The position numbers were made by a program, and so were the translations under genes. This document shows, in pieces, positions 24,399 through 37,200 of a stretch of 64,000 nt of DNA. The notes under the pieces were generated by a model. That model did not search any database, was not told where the DNA came from, and saw only the letters and a list, made by a program, of their open reading frames with translations. Origin of the DNA: Deuterostichococcus epilithicus (taxonomy: Eukaryota > Chlorophyta > Trebouxiophyceae > Prasiolales > Stichococcaceae); assembly GCA_033439295.1 (NCBI GenBank), contig JAVTLE010000010.1:2542001-2606000 (forward strand). Direction: 5' to 3'. Positions within the stretch are counted from its first letter, which is position 1. Each line of letters opens with the position of its first letter.

Positions 24399-25767
24399 GG
24401 CGCCTGACTCTCTGCGACAGCACGGTGTGAAGTTACAGCGTGCATGAAGACTACGGGGAGTTGTAGAGGAACCTGCTGCAGGCCGGCAGATTGGCCGGCG
24501 TTGCTGCGGGGGTGCTGCTCGAGAGTGGTTTTTGAAAATGTGTCAGACGAACGGCGCCGGAACGCAGCCGTTGAAAACCATTGGAACCTGCTGCACGAAG
24601 ATTGGGACAGCAAAGCTAGCAGGAGCATGCACGCCGCGAAACAAGTACGGAATGACTCACGGCAGGCCGCGTCACGCACAGGCACGTCAGCGGGAGGCCA
24701 GGCTCAAGGCTCTCACCTTCAACAGCGCCTTGCTGCTACAGCACACAGAGTCGAAGTCCTCTTCCGATTGCCAGGCCTGCAGTCGGCAAGGTTTGATCAG
24801 ACCGCCTGTCCAGTCAGCATATCGGGGACGGAGCTGGGGGGAAGCACGGGGCTCGCCGTGCGGAGCCGCGGCAGCACACCAACGTCCTGCATACCCCGTC
24901 GGACGGAGGTGCGTCGTGCAAACGATTGACCCTCGGAAAGCAGGCGGACGGCCACTCGGCCAACGCTGGCACCAGAGTCTTTCCCCGCCTGGTGTGACAA
25001 GGAAACGGAGGCGGGGTGCAGGCTGCAGCGGAGCAGGCAGGTCCGACGCCGCGTGGAGGCTTGCACCGAGAGTGCCGCGCGGTTTGCTCAGGTGGCTGCC
25101 GCGGCGAAGCAGGGAAACGGCGGCGTGCTGCACCTAAGTCGGGAGCGGGACGAAAGGCGGCGTCATCACCGCATGACACACCTTCTGTTTGCGACGCCGG
25201 CTAATGCGCCAGCTGCGAATGCGTACAGCGAGGCCGCCTGGGGCTTTTGGCGAATTTGCGGGCAGGAGACACAGCTTCAGAATGGCGACGCGAAGCGCAG
25301 CGCAAGGGACAACAAGCCTTTAGTCATACTGACTCCAGATCTCCGAAAGATCTTCGTCAGGATTTGGTCGAGAGAAGGCCATAATCAGGCTTCGTAATGG
25401 CGACTTCAGACGCCAGAAGTGCGGCGGCAGAGCGTTGCACTGCCAAGTGCTGTCTCCGGAGCGATGGAGAGCAGCCCCGAAACGCGGGCGGGTGGAATTG
25501 GCTGCACTGCTAAAGCATGTGGTGCCTCAGTGAACTAACACCGTCGCCGTCATGGACGGTGGTCAGAACTAGCGACCCTTCAAAGACCAACAAAGAAACC
25601 ACAACCAAAGCTTCAATCCTTGCGGACTGCACTCACTTCATGACAGCAGGCACTTCTTCAGACTCGCCGCTTCTGGGGGTCCTGATGCACTGGAAGGAAC
25701 AACCGACTTTTGTGCCTCGGTGCCCACAGCTTCTGGCCTTCTCAAGCTTGTCTATGACGACCGGAAG

Positions 25768-25825
25768 AAGTACCTGCAGCGTCATGCAGAGGGCATAAGT
25801 ACCTGCAGCGTCATGCAGAAGGCAC
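25768..25825. repeat. 29-base tandem duplication
   Basis: Units 25768-25796 and 25797-25825 both begin AAGTACCTGCAGCGTCATGC and differ at two positions near their ends. They lie in the 3' flank of the CAX gene. Confidence 0.9.
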
Positions 25826-25903
25826 TAGCCCGCATTCGCAAGTCTGCCAACCAAGCGTACGCTTCTGACTGTTGCAGTGTTCAGATGTGCAGCAAGCACC
25901 AGC

Positions 25904-25943
25904 AGCAGGCATTAGCAGGCATCAGCAGGCATCGGCAGGCACA
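25904..25943. repeat. 10-base tandem array (four copies) abutting the CAX stop codon
   Basis: Four units of about AGCAGGCATC run from 25904 to 25943; the last unit is diverged. The array ends at the base next to the CAX stop codon (25944-25946), so it would form the first 40 bases of the 3' UTR. Confidence 0.8.
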
Positions 25944-28900
25944 TCAGCGATGCTGCAAGGTGCGTTTGAAAACCAGGTGAAATGCGGCGCACAGGAGCGA
26001 GATGAGGACGTAGGTGCCCACGAGCTGCAGGCCCAGCAGCCAGTTGGAGGAGCCGTCGGAGGACACGAAGTTTGCGTGGATGACTGCGCGGAAAATGCAC
26101 AAGGTCAGCGTCGGCGACTGCTGTAAGGGGGCTTTGAAGACGCCGCTCAGGTTATACGGCGGCCTGCACACAGCCTGCTGCCACAGCCGTCGGGGCGGGC
26201 CTTGGATGCAGGGTGCTTCGCAGCAGGATGCACAGGCATGGAGGCAGACGCAGCACAGGGAACCAGCTGACCTGAGAGCGTCAGGATGACAGCGGACAGG
26301 GGGTCCAGGTCGAGCGTGAACGGCTTGCCCGTCGCCCAGCCCGCCAGCACCACCGTCGGCAGCACGAAGATGGCAATCTGTGTGACATGCAAGTGTGCGC
26401 TGGGTGACTCGCAGCGTACCGGCAGCACATGGTGCTGCAGCTTGAGCGGCGCCGGCTGCGCACCCGCACAGCGCATTCCAGCAACAGGGATGCCCCCCGG
26501 TTCGGCTCCCATGGGTGCAGGTTCTGCCTCGTCGATACCTCGCCACTTACAGCAGCAAGGCTGGCGCCCCGCCGAGCTGCCCAGGTCCCACACCTCGCCG
26601 GGCAACCCAAAGTCCGGACCGCGCCCAAGCCGGTGACCCTCACAAAGCCCTTCAACTCCACAGAAGTCTTGCCTGAATGCTGGAGCCGAGCGCGACGCCG
26701 ATGGCGAGGTCCATCTTGTCCTTGGCGGCGACAAACACCGCGGTGATGTGCTCGCACGCGTTGCCGGCGATGGGCAGCACGATGAGGCCTAGGAAGGGGC
26801 GCCCAATGCCGGAGCGGTCCGACACCTCCTCGATGGAGGCTGTCAAGAACCTGCGGGATGGCAGCCCGGCAGGCTCTGCGAGAGCCTCCCCAGACCTGGT
26901 GTCGCAGCCTTGATGCACAACAGGCGGCGGCAGCGGCCGCACAAGGCAGGGCATGGACACACATGACAGGGCGAGACAGGCGCCACGGAGTGGCGGCTGG
27001 GTAAACAGCCAGCAACTTGTTGCTTTAATGGGCGCGCTGCCGGTCGAGACGCCTGCCGAGGGTAGTTTGGATAACACCAACGAAGCAGGGCGAGGAAAAC
27101 TAGGCGCACTCGGAATTGAGGGCAACGATGACGGTGATGGCGGTCAGCATTGACACGGCGCCTGCCAGCGACAGGCTGGGCACCTCGCTGCCGGCATCGC
27201 CGCCGTCCGACGACTCCATTTCGCCGCCGCCCGAGGGGCTCCCCTCGTCCCGGTGCGTGCCCAGCTGGAAGTACAGATAGGCTCCATAGCTGCGGTGGCG
27301 GGACGCGGGGCCTAATCAGGCATCTGTGCTGTTGCTTTGCTGTAGCTGTTGGCACATGTGCCGTACCAAACGACTGCAGAGTAGAAGACGCGGTTGACAC
27401 TCGTTGACAACGTGGCGACAGTTTTGGCTTACGTGCAGCAGTGCGTGCAGGCGCTGCCGCAGCCCAGCCACGCTGCTGCACCAGCCAGGCCAAGGGGTGC
27501 CAGCGTGGCAACATGCAAACTTGAGGTTTCCTTGACAAGCGCGCACGTGATGACGAGCAGCGCGGCGGTGCCGTGGCTGATGTGGAGCAGGTCCGAGGTG
27601 CTGAATTCGCGGGTGGTGTACAGGTGGCGGCTGGCGGTCGGCAGCGCCAGCGCAATGCACGCCAGAAACAGCAGGGAGCACATGGCCTGCATGCGCAGGG
27701 GAGCAGGCCCCGTCAGATGCAGCACGCCCGTGCTTGCTTGGGCGTCCCCGACGCCGCGGGCCCTTGACAGCAGACTCACACACGCCGGAGCCTCGGAGAT
27801 GCTTCAAGATAGGCAGTGTCACAGGGGCCAGGCTCGCAGAATTGCCAGCTTCCACAGCTTCAGAAAGTGGGCAAAAAGTCGGGCTTTCAATGTCACTTTC
27901 TGGGGACGTATTCTGCTCCTGGACCAACCTTGTTGGTGCCAGCGTTGAAGCGCTGCTGGTGGTACTGCGTGCCGCCCACCAGGAAGCAGCAGCCTGCAGG
28001 CAGCACACCCAGGGGCAGGTGAAAACCCTGGACCCGCATTGGCAGTGTTGGAGTGTGACTGCTGCGCAGGCCAACAAAGGCACGCGGCGGGAGCCTCGCC
28101 AGCAAAGCCTCCGTCGCATGTGAACATCCGCCACGGTGCCAAACCTGTCCACCCTACAGCGCTAGGACAATGCCCGCATGGCGCCCGGCTGTCACCGGCG
28201 CCGCTTCACGCTGGCGGCTGGAAACAGTGTGTGCGACGGTTCAGCAGTATGTCCGTGCGGTCAGTCGAGCAGGCTGTGGTGCCGCACCGAGGACCAGCAG
28301 CAGGTTGGAAAGCACGGAGCCGACGAGCGACATGGCCACCACGTCGTACAGCCCCTTCTGCAGTGCCGCCAGGCTCAGGATGAGCTCCACCACGTTGCCG
28401 AAGGTCGCGTTCTGCGGCGCAGCCACACCGCGAGTGGGCGGGCTTACCTCTTAGAAGCTGGGTGCGTGCTCGCTGTGCATGTGCCTACTGCTGCTCTGTG
28501 TTGATGGGCTGGCGTCCCAGCTGCACGAACTGTGCTGCATGGCACCAGCTGTGCAGCATGCAGCATACAGGACCAAAGTGCAGCAGAGCCTCCCCAGGTC
28601 CTAACCCCTGCCCCTAGTGGCATGGACTGCACGGCCTTGGGGTCATGGTTCAGGTGCCAGGTGACAGCTTACCAGCAGGCCGCCAATGACGTCGCCAAAG
28701 CGCAGCGCCAGGTCCTCAGTCACCTCGCCAAGCAGCAGCGCCAGGGGCACCAGCGCCAGGAAGTTCTGCGCAGGAGGGTGTGAGTGATGCGGGCAACTCG
28801 CAGGCGGGATGGCGGAGTTCATCGTTCCCTTGTCGCCCGGAATGCGCACAAGTGACAGGTGACATGCCAGATTCTGCCGCGGCAGAGCCAGCAGCGGCTC

Positions 28901-30212
28901 CAGAGGGGCGTGCACAGCAGATCCTTGCAGGGCATTCCTGTTCCCCAAGGAGGCAGTTGGTGCGACCCGTGTGCTGCCGGCCGGTATGTGAGGCGCTGGA
29001 CGCTGTCTCTCATGCGCCAAGCGAGGAGTCGCCCCGTTGTGCATGTTGTATGCTGGCAGTACTGTCGCAGCTGGCCCCCCGAGGTTGTCAATGATCAGAG
29101 GTGGGGATGCAGGGGGCCCGGCATGACTCACCAGGCCAAAGCGCCAGGTGGCTGACCAGCCAAGGAAGTGCGCCGCGAAGCCCAGTGGCGCCGCCAGCAG
29201 CAGGATGTTCATGTAGCTGCTCATGAGCAGGCCCCAGATGGCCTTTGCGTCCTTCATCGGCGACACCACGCCTGCGGGGGGCCAACATGGCAGGTGGATG
29301 TGCTGCGGCGGCCTGGGGCTGTACTGTAAGCCGCAGGAGACAGACCACGACTGGGTGTTATGTCGCACTATGTGCGCAGTTGTGGCTGCCCGGCGTGGGC
29401 GCACGAGTAAGCAACAGTACCGCCGGCAGTACGGTCCAGGGTTCCGAGCAGGAGTTGGGCACACGCACTGGGCTCGCCCTCCGCGGAGGCACCAGTGGCG
29501 GAGCCGGGCGGCTGTATTGAAGCGCCGCTGCGCAGGCTCACCAGCTGCGCCCGCCCGTCAGTGGAGTTCCGCAGGAGCGAGCCTGCGCAGGAAGTCCGAA
29601 GCTCCGGCAAAGTGCATCGGAGGTCAGGTCGCCACATGCAAAAGGCAGCCCGCGCTACCTCAGGCGGTGCAAGCGGCTGAACCAGCATGCTCATGCAGCA
29701 GCAGCGGCAGCAGCTGTGGCGCAACAATGTGCAGCTGTGGATCAGGAAGTATGAGGACATGGCACACCTCCAACGGCGTCCTCGTACGTTGAGAGCACGT
29801 CGCGATTGCACATCGGCAGCTTTGGCAGCAGCGGAAGCGACAGGCTCTTGAGGGTACCGTCTTCGTCGATGCTCTGCAGGACCAAAGTGCATTACTGAGT
29901 GTCCGACAACCTGCAGAGCCATGGCCCCAAGCGGCGTAAGCAAGGGCAAAATTTTTACCTGCTTGCAGTAGAGCTCCTGCCGTTGCCTTCAACACCTGTG
30001 GTGGGCCAGCACCTCCTAGCAGGTGCTGATGTAGGCATGTGCGTGCGGGCCCTGCTGCAGAAGCGCACCGGGTGGTCAGGCTGCGCGCCGTTGGCGGGGG
30101 GCGCCGCATCCTCCCCCTCCTCGAGGCCGGGCTCCCGGTGGTCCCTCGCCGCCTGCTGCAAGCGGTACATGACCCGCAGCTTGGTGCGGGCCCGCTGCAG
30201 CGGCGTCGACAT
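25944..30212 (-). CDS. CAX-type Ca2+/H+ antiporter
   Basis: This gene encodes a cation/proton exchanger that moves Ca2+ (or related metal ions) into the vacuole against protons. The two alpha-repeat signatures are present: [17 protein letters not shown] (about 28.4 kb) and [19 protein letters not shown] followed by [10 protein letters not shown] (about 26.75 kb). Other membrane exons include [17 protein letters not shown] (about 29.2 kb), [20 protein letters not shown] (about 28.75 kb), [15 protein letters not shown] (about 27.15 kb), [17 protein letters not shown] (about 26.35 kb) and [20 protein letters not shown] near the end. The N-terminal exon starts [20 protein letters not shown] at 30212 and is cytosolic; in plants this region can be autoinhibitory. 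An acidic, Ser/Gly-rich loop near 27.2 kb ([18 protein letters not shown]) is where CAX proteins have their acidic motif between the two halves. The protein ends FKRTLQHR. Ion specificity is inferred from family only. Confidence 0.9.
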
Positions 30213-31206
30213 GGCTGCTGGCGACGCTGAAGGTGCCTGCGGTTCTGCTGCCGGGCGCGGTGCGGCGCGGGGGTGCCCAAGCGGTCACGGCGGTGGTGCC
30301 TCAGCGCCGGCTGACGCACGCTCTTGCGATCCGGCAGCGCTGAGACGACACCACCCTCCAGCCCAGTCCCGAGACGTCCGATCTGCGAGCACGTGTGAGA
30401 AACCCCTCGCAACGACATGTGAGTACGACTGCCGCAAGTGTGTTCACGTCGCGAACGGTGCGCAGCTCGTGAAGGATGCCGCGGTACAGGGTACAGTGCG
30501 TCTGGGCCGCGTAGATGCTGCTGCATGCCTCTGCGACGGTGAAGGGTTGTGCGTACGGAGGCTTGCCGGCCATATTTGTCATGGCCTCTGCACACGGCGT
30601 TAGCGTCACCTGCCTGCGGGATGCGCGATCGCGGAGGAAGCCGATCGCGAGCGAAGCTGGTCGAGGTCGACGAACGACGGCCGTTGGAGGTTTGCGCCGC
30701 TGCAAGGACGGACGCAAGTAAATATGCCCCACCCTGTACGCCAGCAGTCAGTCGCTTCTGCAGCGCGCAGCACTGCTGCTCGCTGCCTCACAGTCTACAA
30801 GATCAAACAGCTGCGGAGACACCCTTCTCGCTGATTGCAGCAACAGAGCACGGCATGGACGGTTCCTGCCAGGGTTGACGCCTCGATGGCAACGAGGTTG
30901 TTGCTGTCATGCGGGACTCTCAAGACGTTTCCATTGCTTTCGAAAATTGAGCTGTCGCCCTGTCGGCAAGTCGCAGAAGGCAGATCGAGTTCTGGCAAAC
31001 CGGGCACGCGGCCTCGGCAGGACTGTGTTGCTTTCTTCCTTGAGCAAGGTCTTTTACATCGCGGTATTAAAGGGATCTTGGCTGCCCCGGCTGTGGCTGA
31101 GCGTCAGAATTTGACATCCGCCGGGCGCGAATAGCTGTGAGGCAGCCTACAATACAATAAGCCGCAGGCCGTCTTCTCCTGTCAAACACGGGCTGCTGGC
31201 TGCAGA
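30213..31206. other. Divergent intergenic region between CAX and the large unknown gene
   Basis: About 1 kb between two head-to-head start codons, probably a shared promoter region. A minus-strand open frame around 30.3-30.7 kb (143 codons) has no recognised motif. It could be a CAX 5' UTR or chance, so it is not called. Confidence 0.4.
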
Positions 31207-34200
31207 ATGCCTCGCCGCGTGGAGCAGCGCGGCGTTGCAGGCGGGCTGGAGGGCCGGGCCATGCGAGCCTCGGTGAGCACTCGCGGAAGCGTTGTTGGGC
31301 ATCGATCAGCAATGCTGCACACCAGCCTAAACATATACGAGAAACTTGTAGTGGCGTGTCGCACAAGCGTGGCCTCTTGCCGCGACAGGTTCCATGTTTC
31401 TGGTGTTTCTGGTGCAATGCTGGCTTGCCTGAGGCTGCACCGAGCTCTTTCGAGCCTGCTGGTTGCCGTGCTCGTCCGCGAATCTGTCGGGATGACGACC
31501 TACCACGTTCTTGTTTCTGCAGTATGCCGGCCGGCTGCAGCCACAGGGTGCTGTGCCGCAGCCGGCAGTCGATGACCAAGAAAATGCAGGCCAGATGCGG
31601 CGCCCGACAGTGAAGGCGCCAGCCCACGCCCAGCCTGCGGCGGCGCAGCGATGCACCGTCGGCACCAGCAGCGTGGGCCTCGCATCCTCGACTCACGCTG
31701 CGCATCGCAATGGCCACGCCTCAAAGCCAGCGCGCCCACAGTGCGTCCTTGCGACCGCCCCACACCTGTCATACACACGTGAACTGTGTCTCTCGGATCC
31801 GATGCACCGGCGAGAGAGCCTCCGGCTTGTCCGCAGCGTCAAGCTGGCCTCTCAAAACCAAATGGTTTAGTGTGCTCCATCTCCGCTCGGCAGCTCCCAG
31901 CCTCAACAGCATGCGCTGCCCTCGTCGGAGGCCCCGCTGACAGACGGCCCAATGCTGGCGCAGGTGGAACGGCAGCATCGCCGAGCCTCCGGGGCAGGAC
32001 CCGCTGCAGGCGGCGCGCGCTACTGTGCGGCACTCGGTTCACGGCTTCCGCCGCCCGCACCACAGGTGGGCTTTCAATTCACTGCAGTGCACGGCTCTGC
32101 CTACCTTTCACATATGTCTACCACAGCCCGAAGGTGACTCGCATCCGCGTTTGGGATGTTGCGTTGAAGCTTGTTGCCTGTAGAGCTGTTGGGCATGCTG
32201 CATAGTCTGTGGGCGCTTCTCACACAGCTGTCGAATGCCGACGCGGCAGCTGAAGTTCTGGCATGCCGCACAGCCAAGCAAGGCAGGTCAGGTCGTCGCC
32301 TGCACACCTCATGACTTCAACCCCGTATGCCCTGCAGCCATAGCGGCCCGGCAACAGCGGCTGCGCCAGCCCCGCCACAGGCGGCTGCAGCCAGAAGACA
32401 GCCCGTCGCCGTTGCCCAGCCGCAGCCCGCTCCAGCCCAACAAGCGGGCCATGAGGCAGGCGGCAACGCCGACGCGACGGACGGCAGCCGCCGCGATGCG
32501 GTGCGGGCAGTAGTCTCCGCCAGTGGCATGGGCTGCGGCGCGGCGCTGGCGCTGAGAGACGCAGCGGCGGCGCCCGGCAACCTGTGGACTACCAGGTGAC
32601 TGTGGGTCTGGAGCACGCTGCAGGGTGGACCGATGTCAGGCGGCAAGCCGCACTGCTGCAGAACTCGTGCATCAGGACATGGCTTTTGTAAGCAGGTGAA
32701 GTCCCGGTGCAAGGGGCGCCGCAAGCCGGACCAAGTGTCTGTGCGTGGGGCCCGCCGCGCGAGACCCTCCTCTCGACCTTGTGCCCGCCCTGCCTGCAGG
32801 AGCCAACGGCGGCAGATGACCAGCGGCTGCACACTAGCCCTTCGGCGCACGCATCACACCGACATCGTCGTGCGGGTGCGACCCTGCAGAGGTCCCAGCT
32901 GCAGCTTCGTCTGTGGAATCCGATATGGCCTCCAGTCTCCTTTGCCAATTGGCCTGCCCACCGCAAGTGCAGTCCTCCGTAACTCCTGCTCCACCGACCT
33001 TGTCCGCATCGCCTCATCGCCGTCTCGCTCCGCCGCTGGTTGCAGCCCAAAGAGCTGGCTGCGGTACCTGTCGCAGGTGCACTTTGCGGACGCAGCGGCG
33101 ATGCCGGCGCGCGTGCGGCTGAGCCACGCGCGGTCGGACCCGGCGAATGTTGATGGATACGTGTCCCTTGGGGAGGTGCCGCTGGCGGGCGGCCGCGCGG
33201 GGCGGCTGGCGCACAGCCTGCGCCTGGGGCCCGACCGCCGGGTGCAGCGCTACCTGCGCCTGGAGTTTGCCGGCCACCTGCTGCCGGAGGCGCACTCCGG
33301 TGAGCCCCTGCTGGATCCGATCACACTCCAGCATGCCTGCCAGCCATGCGCCCTGCTGGATGGAGGTGAAGTGCTCGCAGGTTGCCCACCGCTGTGATGT
33401 GCTGGAAATCAGCCTGCCCTCGCAGGCAGCATCAATCCGCAGAGTCCAGCACCGCTTGCTCGGCTTTCTTTTTGTCCGGCGCCAATGGCTCCATGGCGGA
33501 GTCAGCGCGGCGTCCCACCCGCCCTTCATACGCGAGGGCTCTCAGCACCCCTGTCCTGGCGCTGATCTGCCCCGGGCTCGAGCCTTCCCCCTGACTGCCG
33601 ACGCAGGCGCGCACAAGGTCGCCAGGCTGGAGGTGACAGGAGTGCCGTTCGACCATGCGGAGCCGGCTCCCATGGTCCCGGCGGCCCGCGGCTCAGTGAC
33701 CTCCCTGCGCCGCTCCAGCGACTCACCGCCCGGCGGCCAGCCCGCCGCGGAGGCGCCGCCGGGGTGGCAGCCCAAGACGCAGGGTGCACACGATGCAGGT
33801 GGAGATGCGGAAGACCAACAGGTGGCGAGGCGCCCAGGCGGCCGCCGGGCATCAGCCGCGTTCGAGTCGCTGGCCGCCCTCGATGCCGCCCTGCAGCAGG
33901 TGCGCCGGCAGCAACTGAATAATGCCAGTAGTCTGGTGGTAGCTGCTGCACCATTACACACTGCGCAAAATAAAATCCACACAGCCCGGCTCGATGTCCG
34001 ATGTGCCTGCGCACGCCAGCGCCGCTTCAACAGCAGCTGCTAGCCTTCGAGGCAATGTGAGCGCTGTAGGTTGAGGAATGGCGGTTCCGCAACACTGCTG
34101 TGGCCACCCGGCGTGCTGTGGTTGCCCACAGTTCGAGGACGGCCTCAACATGGCAGAAGATTACGAGGGGGACGACGCCGACGCGGTGTGCTGCCTGCCG

Positions 34201-37200
34201 CCGGCAGGCGCCGCAGAGCTGCCCGCTGCGCCGCAGCCGCCTCGCCCGGAGCCGCCTCAGCAGGCAGGCGGCCCTGATGCTGCTGGTGGCGCGGCGCTGG
34301 CAACCCTGCACCCACCCGCAGCCGTGATCTTCCGTCCAGAGGCGGCACCGGCAGCGCAGCCCGCCACAGTCGGCGATGTGAACCGGGAACAAGGCTGCCC
34401 CAGCGGCGGCGGCAGCCCCACGGCGCTGCTGAGCCGCGCGGAGGCGCAGGCGGCGCTGCGGCGGCTGGCCGGCGGTCGCGCCGGTGGCACCAGCGTCTCG
34501 AGCAGCCTGGCGCTGCGCGACTCGATGGACACCTCGGAGGTGTCCGCCGCCGGCGCGGAGCCGGCGCCGGCGCCAGAGCCAGCCGCGCTGCCGGCGCCGC
34601 CGCAGCCAGCCCTGCTGACGCACGTCACCCTGCCGCAGCTGCTGACTGTGCCGCCAGCTGCAGCGGCATCTGAGCAGCCGCAGCCAGATGCTGTGGCTCC
34701 GACGGTGTCGCCGCCGCCGCGGGAGGCCATCGACGAGGGCGACAGCGAGGACGAGGCGCACTGCCTGCCGCACTCGCCTGCTGCGTTTCACGCAACGGCA
34801 GCGCTAGCAGCTGCAGCTGCGTCGCCAGCCCAGCAGCAGCAAGGCGCGGTGGCAGAGCAGGAGCCCGCGGCCGAGGAGCCGGCGGCGGTGCTGTCGCCGG
34901 TGCCGGCGACGCTGCACCCGGTGGCCGCGGCTGTGCGGGAGGCAGCGGCGGCGAGCTTGGCGGCGGAGAGCGGGGCACCGAGCCCGCTGCAGCCCTGGAT
35001 GCTGGACATGATGTCGGGTGCGGCGGCCTGCAACTCACGGCACAAGCCGCAGCTTGTTGTGCCTAGCCGCTTGGTTTTGCCCCTAAACCTGCTCGCCTGT
35101 TTGGGCAATTGCGCTGGAGGCCCGGGCGCTGGCATTTGACTGGCAGTCGGCGCGATCCCAGACCCTCTTACTCTGGCCGATGCTGGCAGGCTTGATGCCT
35201 AGCTGCTGCTTGTGCCGCCGTTGAGCCGTGCATTTGGGGCATGACCACTCAGGGTGTTGTCGAATGGTCAACCGCACCGGTGTCCATTCGCCAGCTCATC
35301 CTTTGGCATGTGTGCAGGCCTGGCGCCCGGCAATGCCAGCAAGGGCAAGATCGTGTTCAGCGACACCGGCTCCCCTGTCTTCGTCGCGCCGCCCGCCCGC
35401 CGCCAGTGGCAGCCTGCCGCGCCGCCCACCCTGGAGCAGGATGACCACTTGCAGCTGCACGAGGGTGACGGCTGCTCGCAGGGCGATGCCGAGCCAGGCA
35501 GCTCGCCTCCGGTGAGATTTTCGACAGCCCGCCCGTGTGTACCTGCACACCAGCGTCCTGCTCTTGTTAATGCGTCCAGCCGCTCACTTCAAAGGGAGGC
35601 TGCAAAGCGACGCGCTGCAGTCTACCCACTAATCTGAGGGCCTGCGAATGCCCCCTGGATGATTGAACACCTCTGATCAGGCCGCCAACTACCCAGCAGC
35701 TCTTCTGCACGAAGCCCCAGAGGCACATGCTCACCAGCCTCAGCAAACAAACATGCGGCGTTCCTCAGGAGTCACCGGCGAGCCAGGAGCCGGCGGTGAG
35801 CACCAGCATGAAGCGCTCTTGGAAGTCGCCGTCGCCAACGTCCACGCCGCTGTTCAGGCTGGACGCCCGCGCCGCCGTTCGAGGTGCGCTGGGATTGTTT
35901 TCAAACCATCCACACCCAGACGATCAGCGAAAGGCCCTGCTGTCCAGACTGAAGGCGTGCGCCTCTGCACATACTGCGCCTGGACAGAACCCTCTAGCAA
36001 CTGACTGTGGTCCACAGGCTTCACGTGAATGTGACTGTCGTCAAGGCGCTGGCCTGTGACCCTGGGTGCCGAGCAGGGCCGACGCCGTGCCAGATGTCTC
36101 TCCTGGACACCCACCTCTGCAGCTGTGCAGGGCCGGCAGGCTATCAGCTCCGACTTCAATCGGCTCATGCCCGTGCTGCGCCTTGCCGCAGAGCCAAAGC
36201 GGTCCAAGATGGGGTCCCCCACCGCCAGCCCGCCGGAAGCGCCGCAGCGCACGGCGGCGCGGCCACCCGCGCCGCCGCCGCCCTNCGACNCGCCGTTCNC
36301 CAGCCCCGACNCGCCNGCGCCGGAGGAGGAGGCTGCNCGCAGGGAGGCGGCCGCCAGGGCGGCGGCCACGGCAGGGCGGCGCCCGGACTGGTGTGCCGCC
36401 TCATCGGGCGGCAGCCTGGGCTGGGCGTCCGGTGCGCCGGGCATTGAGGTGCCGGCCGCCGACGGTGGCTCGCCGCGTACGCCCCCGGACGCCTCCCCTC
36501 AGGTGTGCACCGGCAGCGGCTCCCTGGCAATGAACCTTCATGGTTGTTGCGGAGTGTGTGCCAGCATGTTTCGAGGCTGTGCGGAAGCGCGTGCGTGCCC
36601 ACAACGGTGGCGATACACTCCATTGGCCAGCGCGCAGGCATGTGCAACAGCCACGTGTGCCATCGCTCCCGAAGTGCACATGACTCCTCGACACCACAGC
36701 GAGGAGTAGCGTCACCCATTCGGCTGAGGAGTGCGTCTGTCATCCTCCCCTCCCAGGTGCTGGACTTCAGTCGAGCCGTCGGCGGCGTTTCTGTTGCGCC
36801 ATCGCCGTCGCCGCGACGCACCGCCTCCCGCGTCAACCAGCGCCTATGGGGCTCCGCCGACTCGCTCGCCGAGTCTGGCGAGGGCGCAGCGGCAGGCTGT
36901 GATGCGAGCGAGGCCACGGACGCGGACTATGGCCGGCGCAGCTGGGAGCCGTCCCCTTTCACGTGGGACAATGTGCATGTGGCGCCCACGCCGGGGCACC
37001 GCCTGTCAGAGCGGCCGCCACAGCCCGCGGCCGGCCCGCAGGCCTCGCCGCAGCAGCCTGTCGGCCCGCAGCTCGAGCGGCAGCAGCAGCAGCAGCTGCG
37101 CCGCAGCGCAGCGGCGTCAGAGGCGGCCGATGAGTCGCTCGCGGCGCATCTGACGGCGCAGCCGCAGGCCGCCGCCGCCGAGGATGGCAGGCGGTCAGGG

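Larger units (their letters stand above)
24399..25943. other. Intergenic region between symporter and CAX genes
   Basis: About 1.5 kb between two minus-strand genes. It should hold the promoter and 5' UTR of the symporter and the 3' UTR of CAX. Open frames of 100-200 codons occur on the + strand (24.5-25.4 kb), but none shows a recognisable motif, so I do not call them. Two short tandem repeats near 25.8-25.9 kb are listed separately. Confidence 0.4.

Noticed and set aside
24532-25397. Plus-strand open frames of 114-201 codons between symporter and CAX
   Set aside because: Overlapping frames of similar length occur on both strands, as expected in GC-rich DNA, and none has a motif or splice context.
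30301-30732. Minus-strand open frame of 143 codons upstream of CAX
   Set aside because: No domain, no in-phase join to the CAX start exon, and basic low-complexity composition; more likely promoter or 5' UTR.
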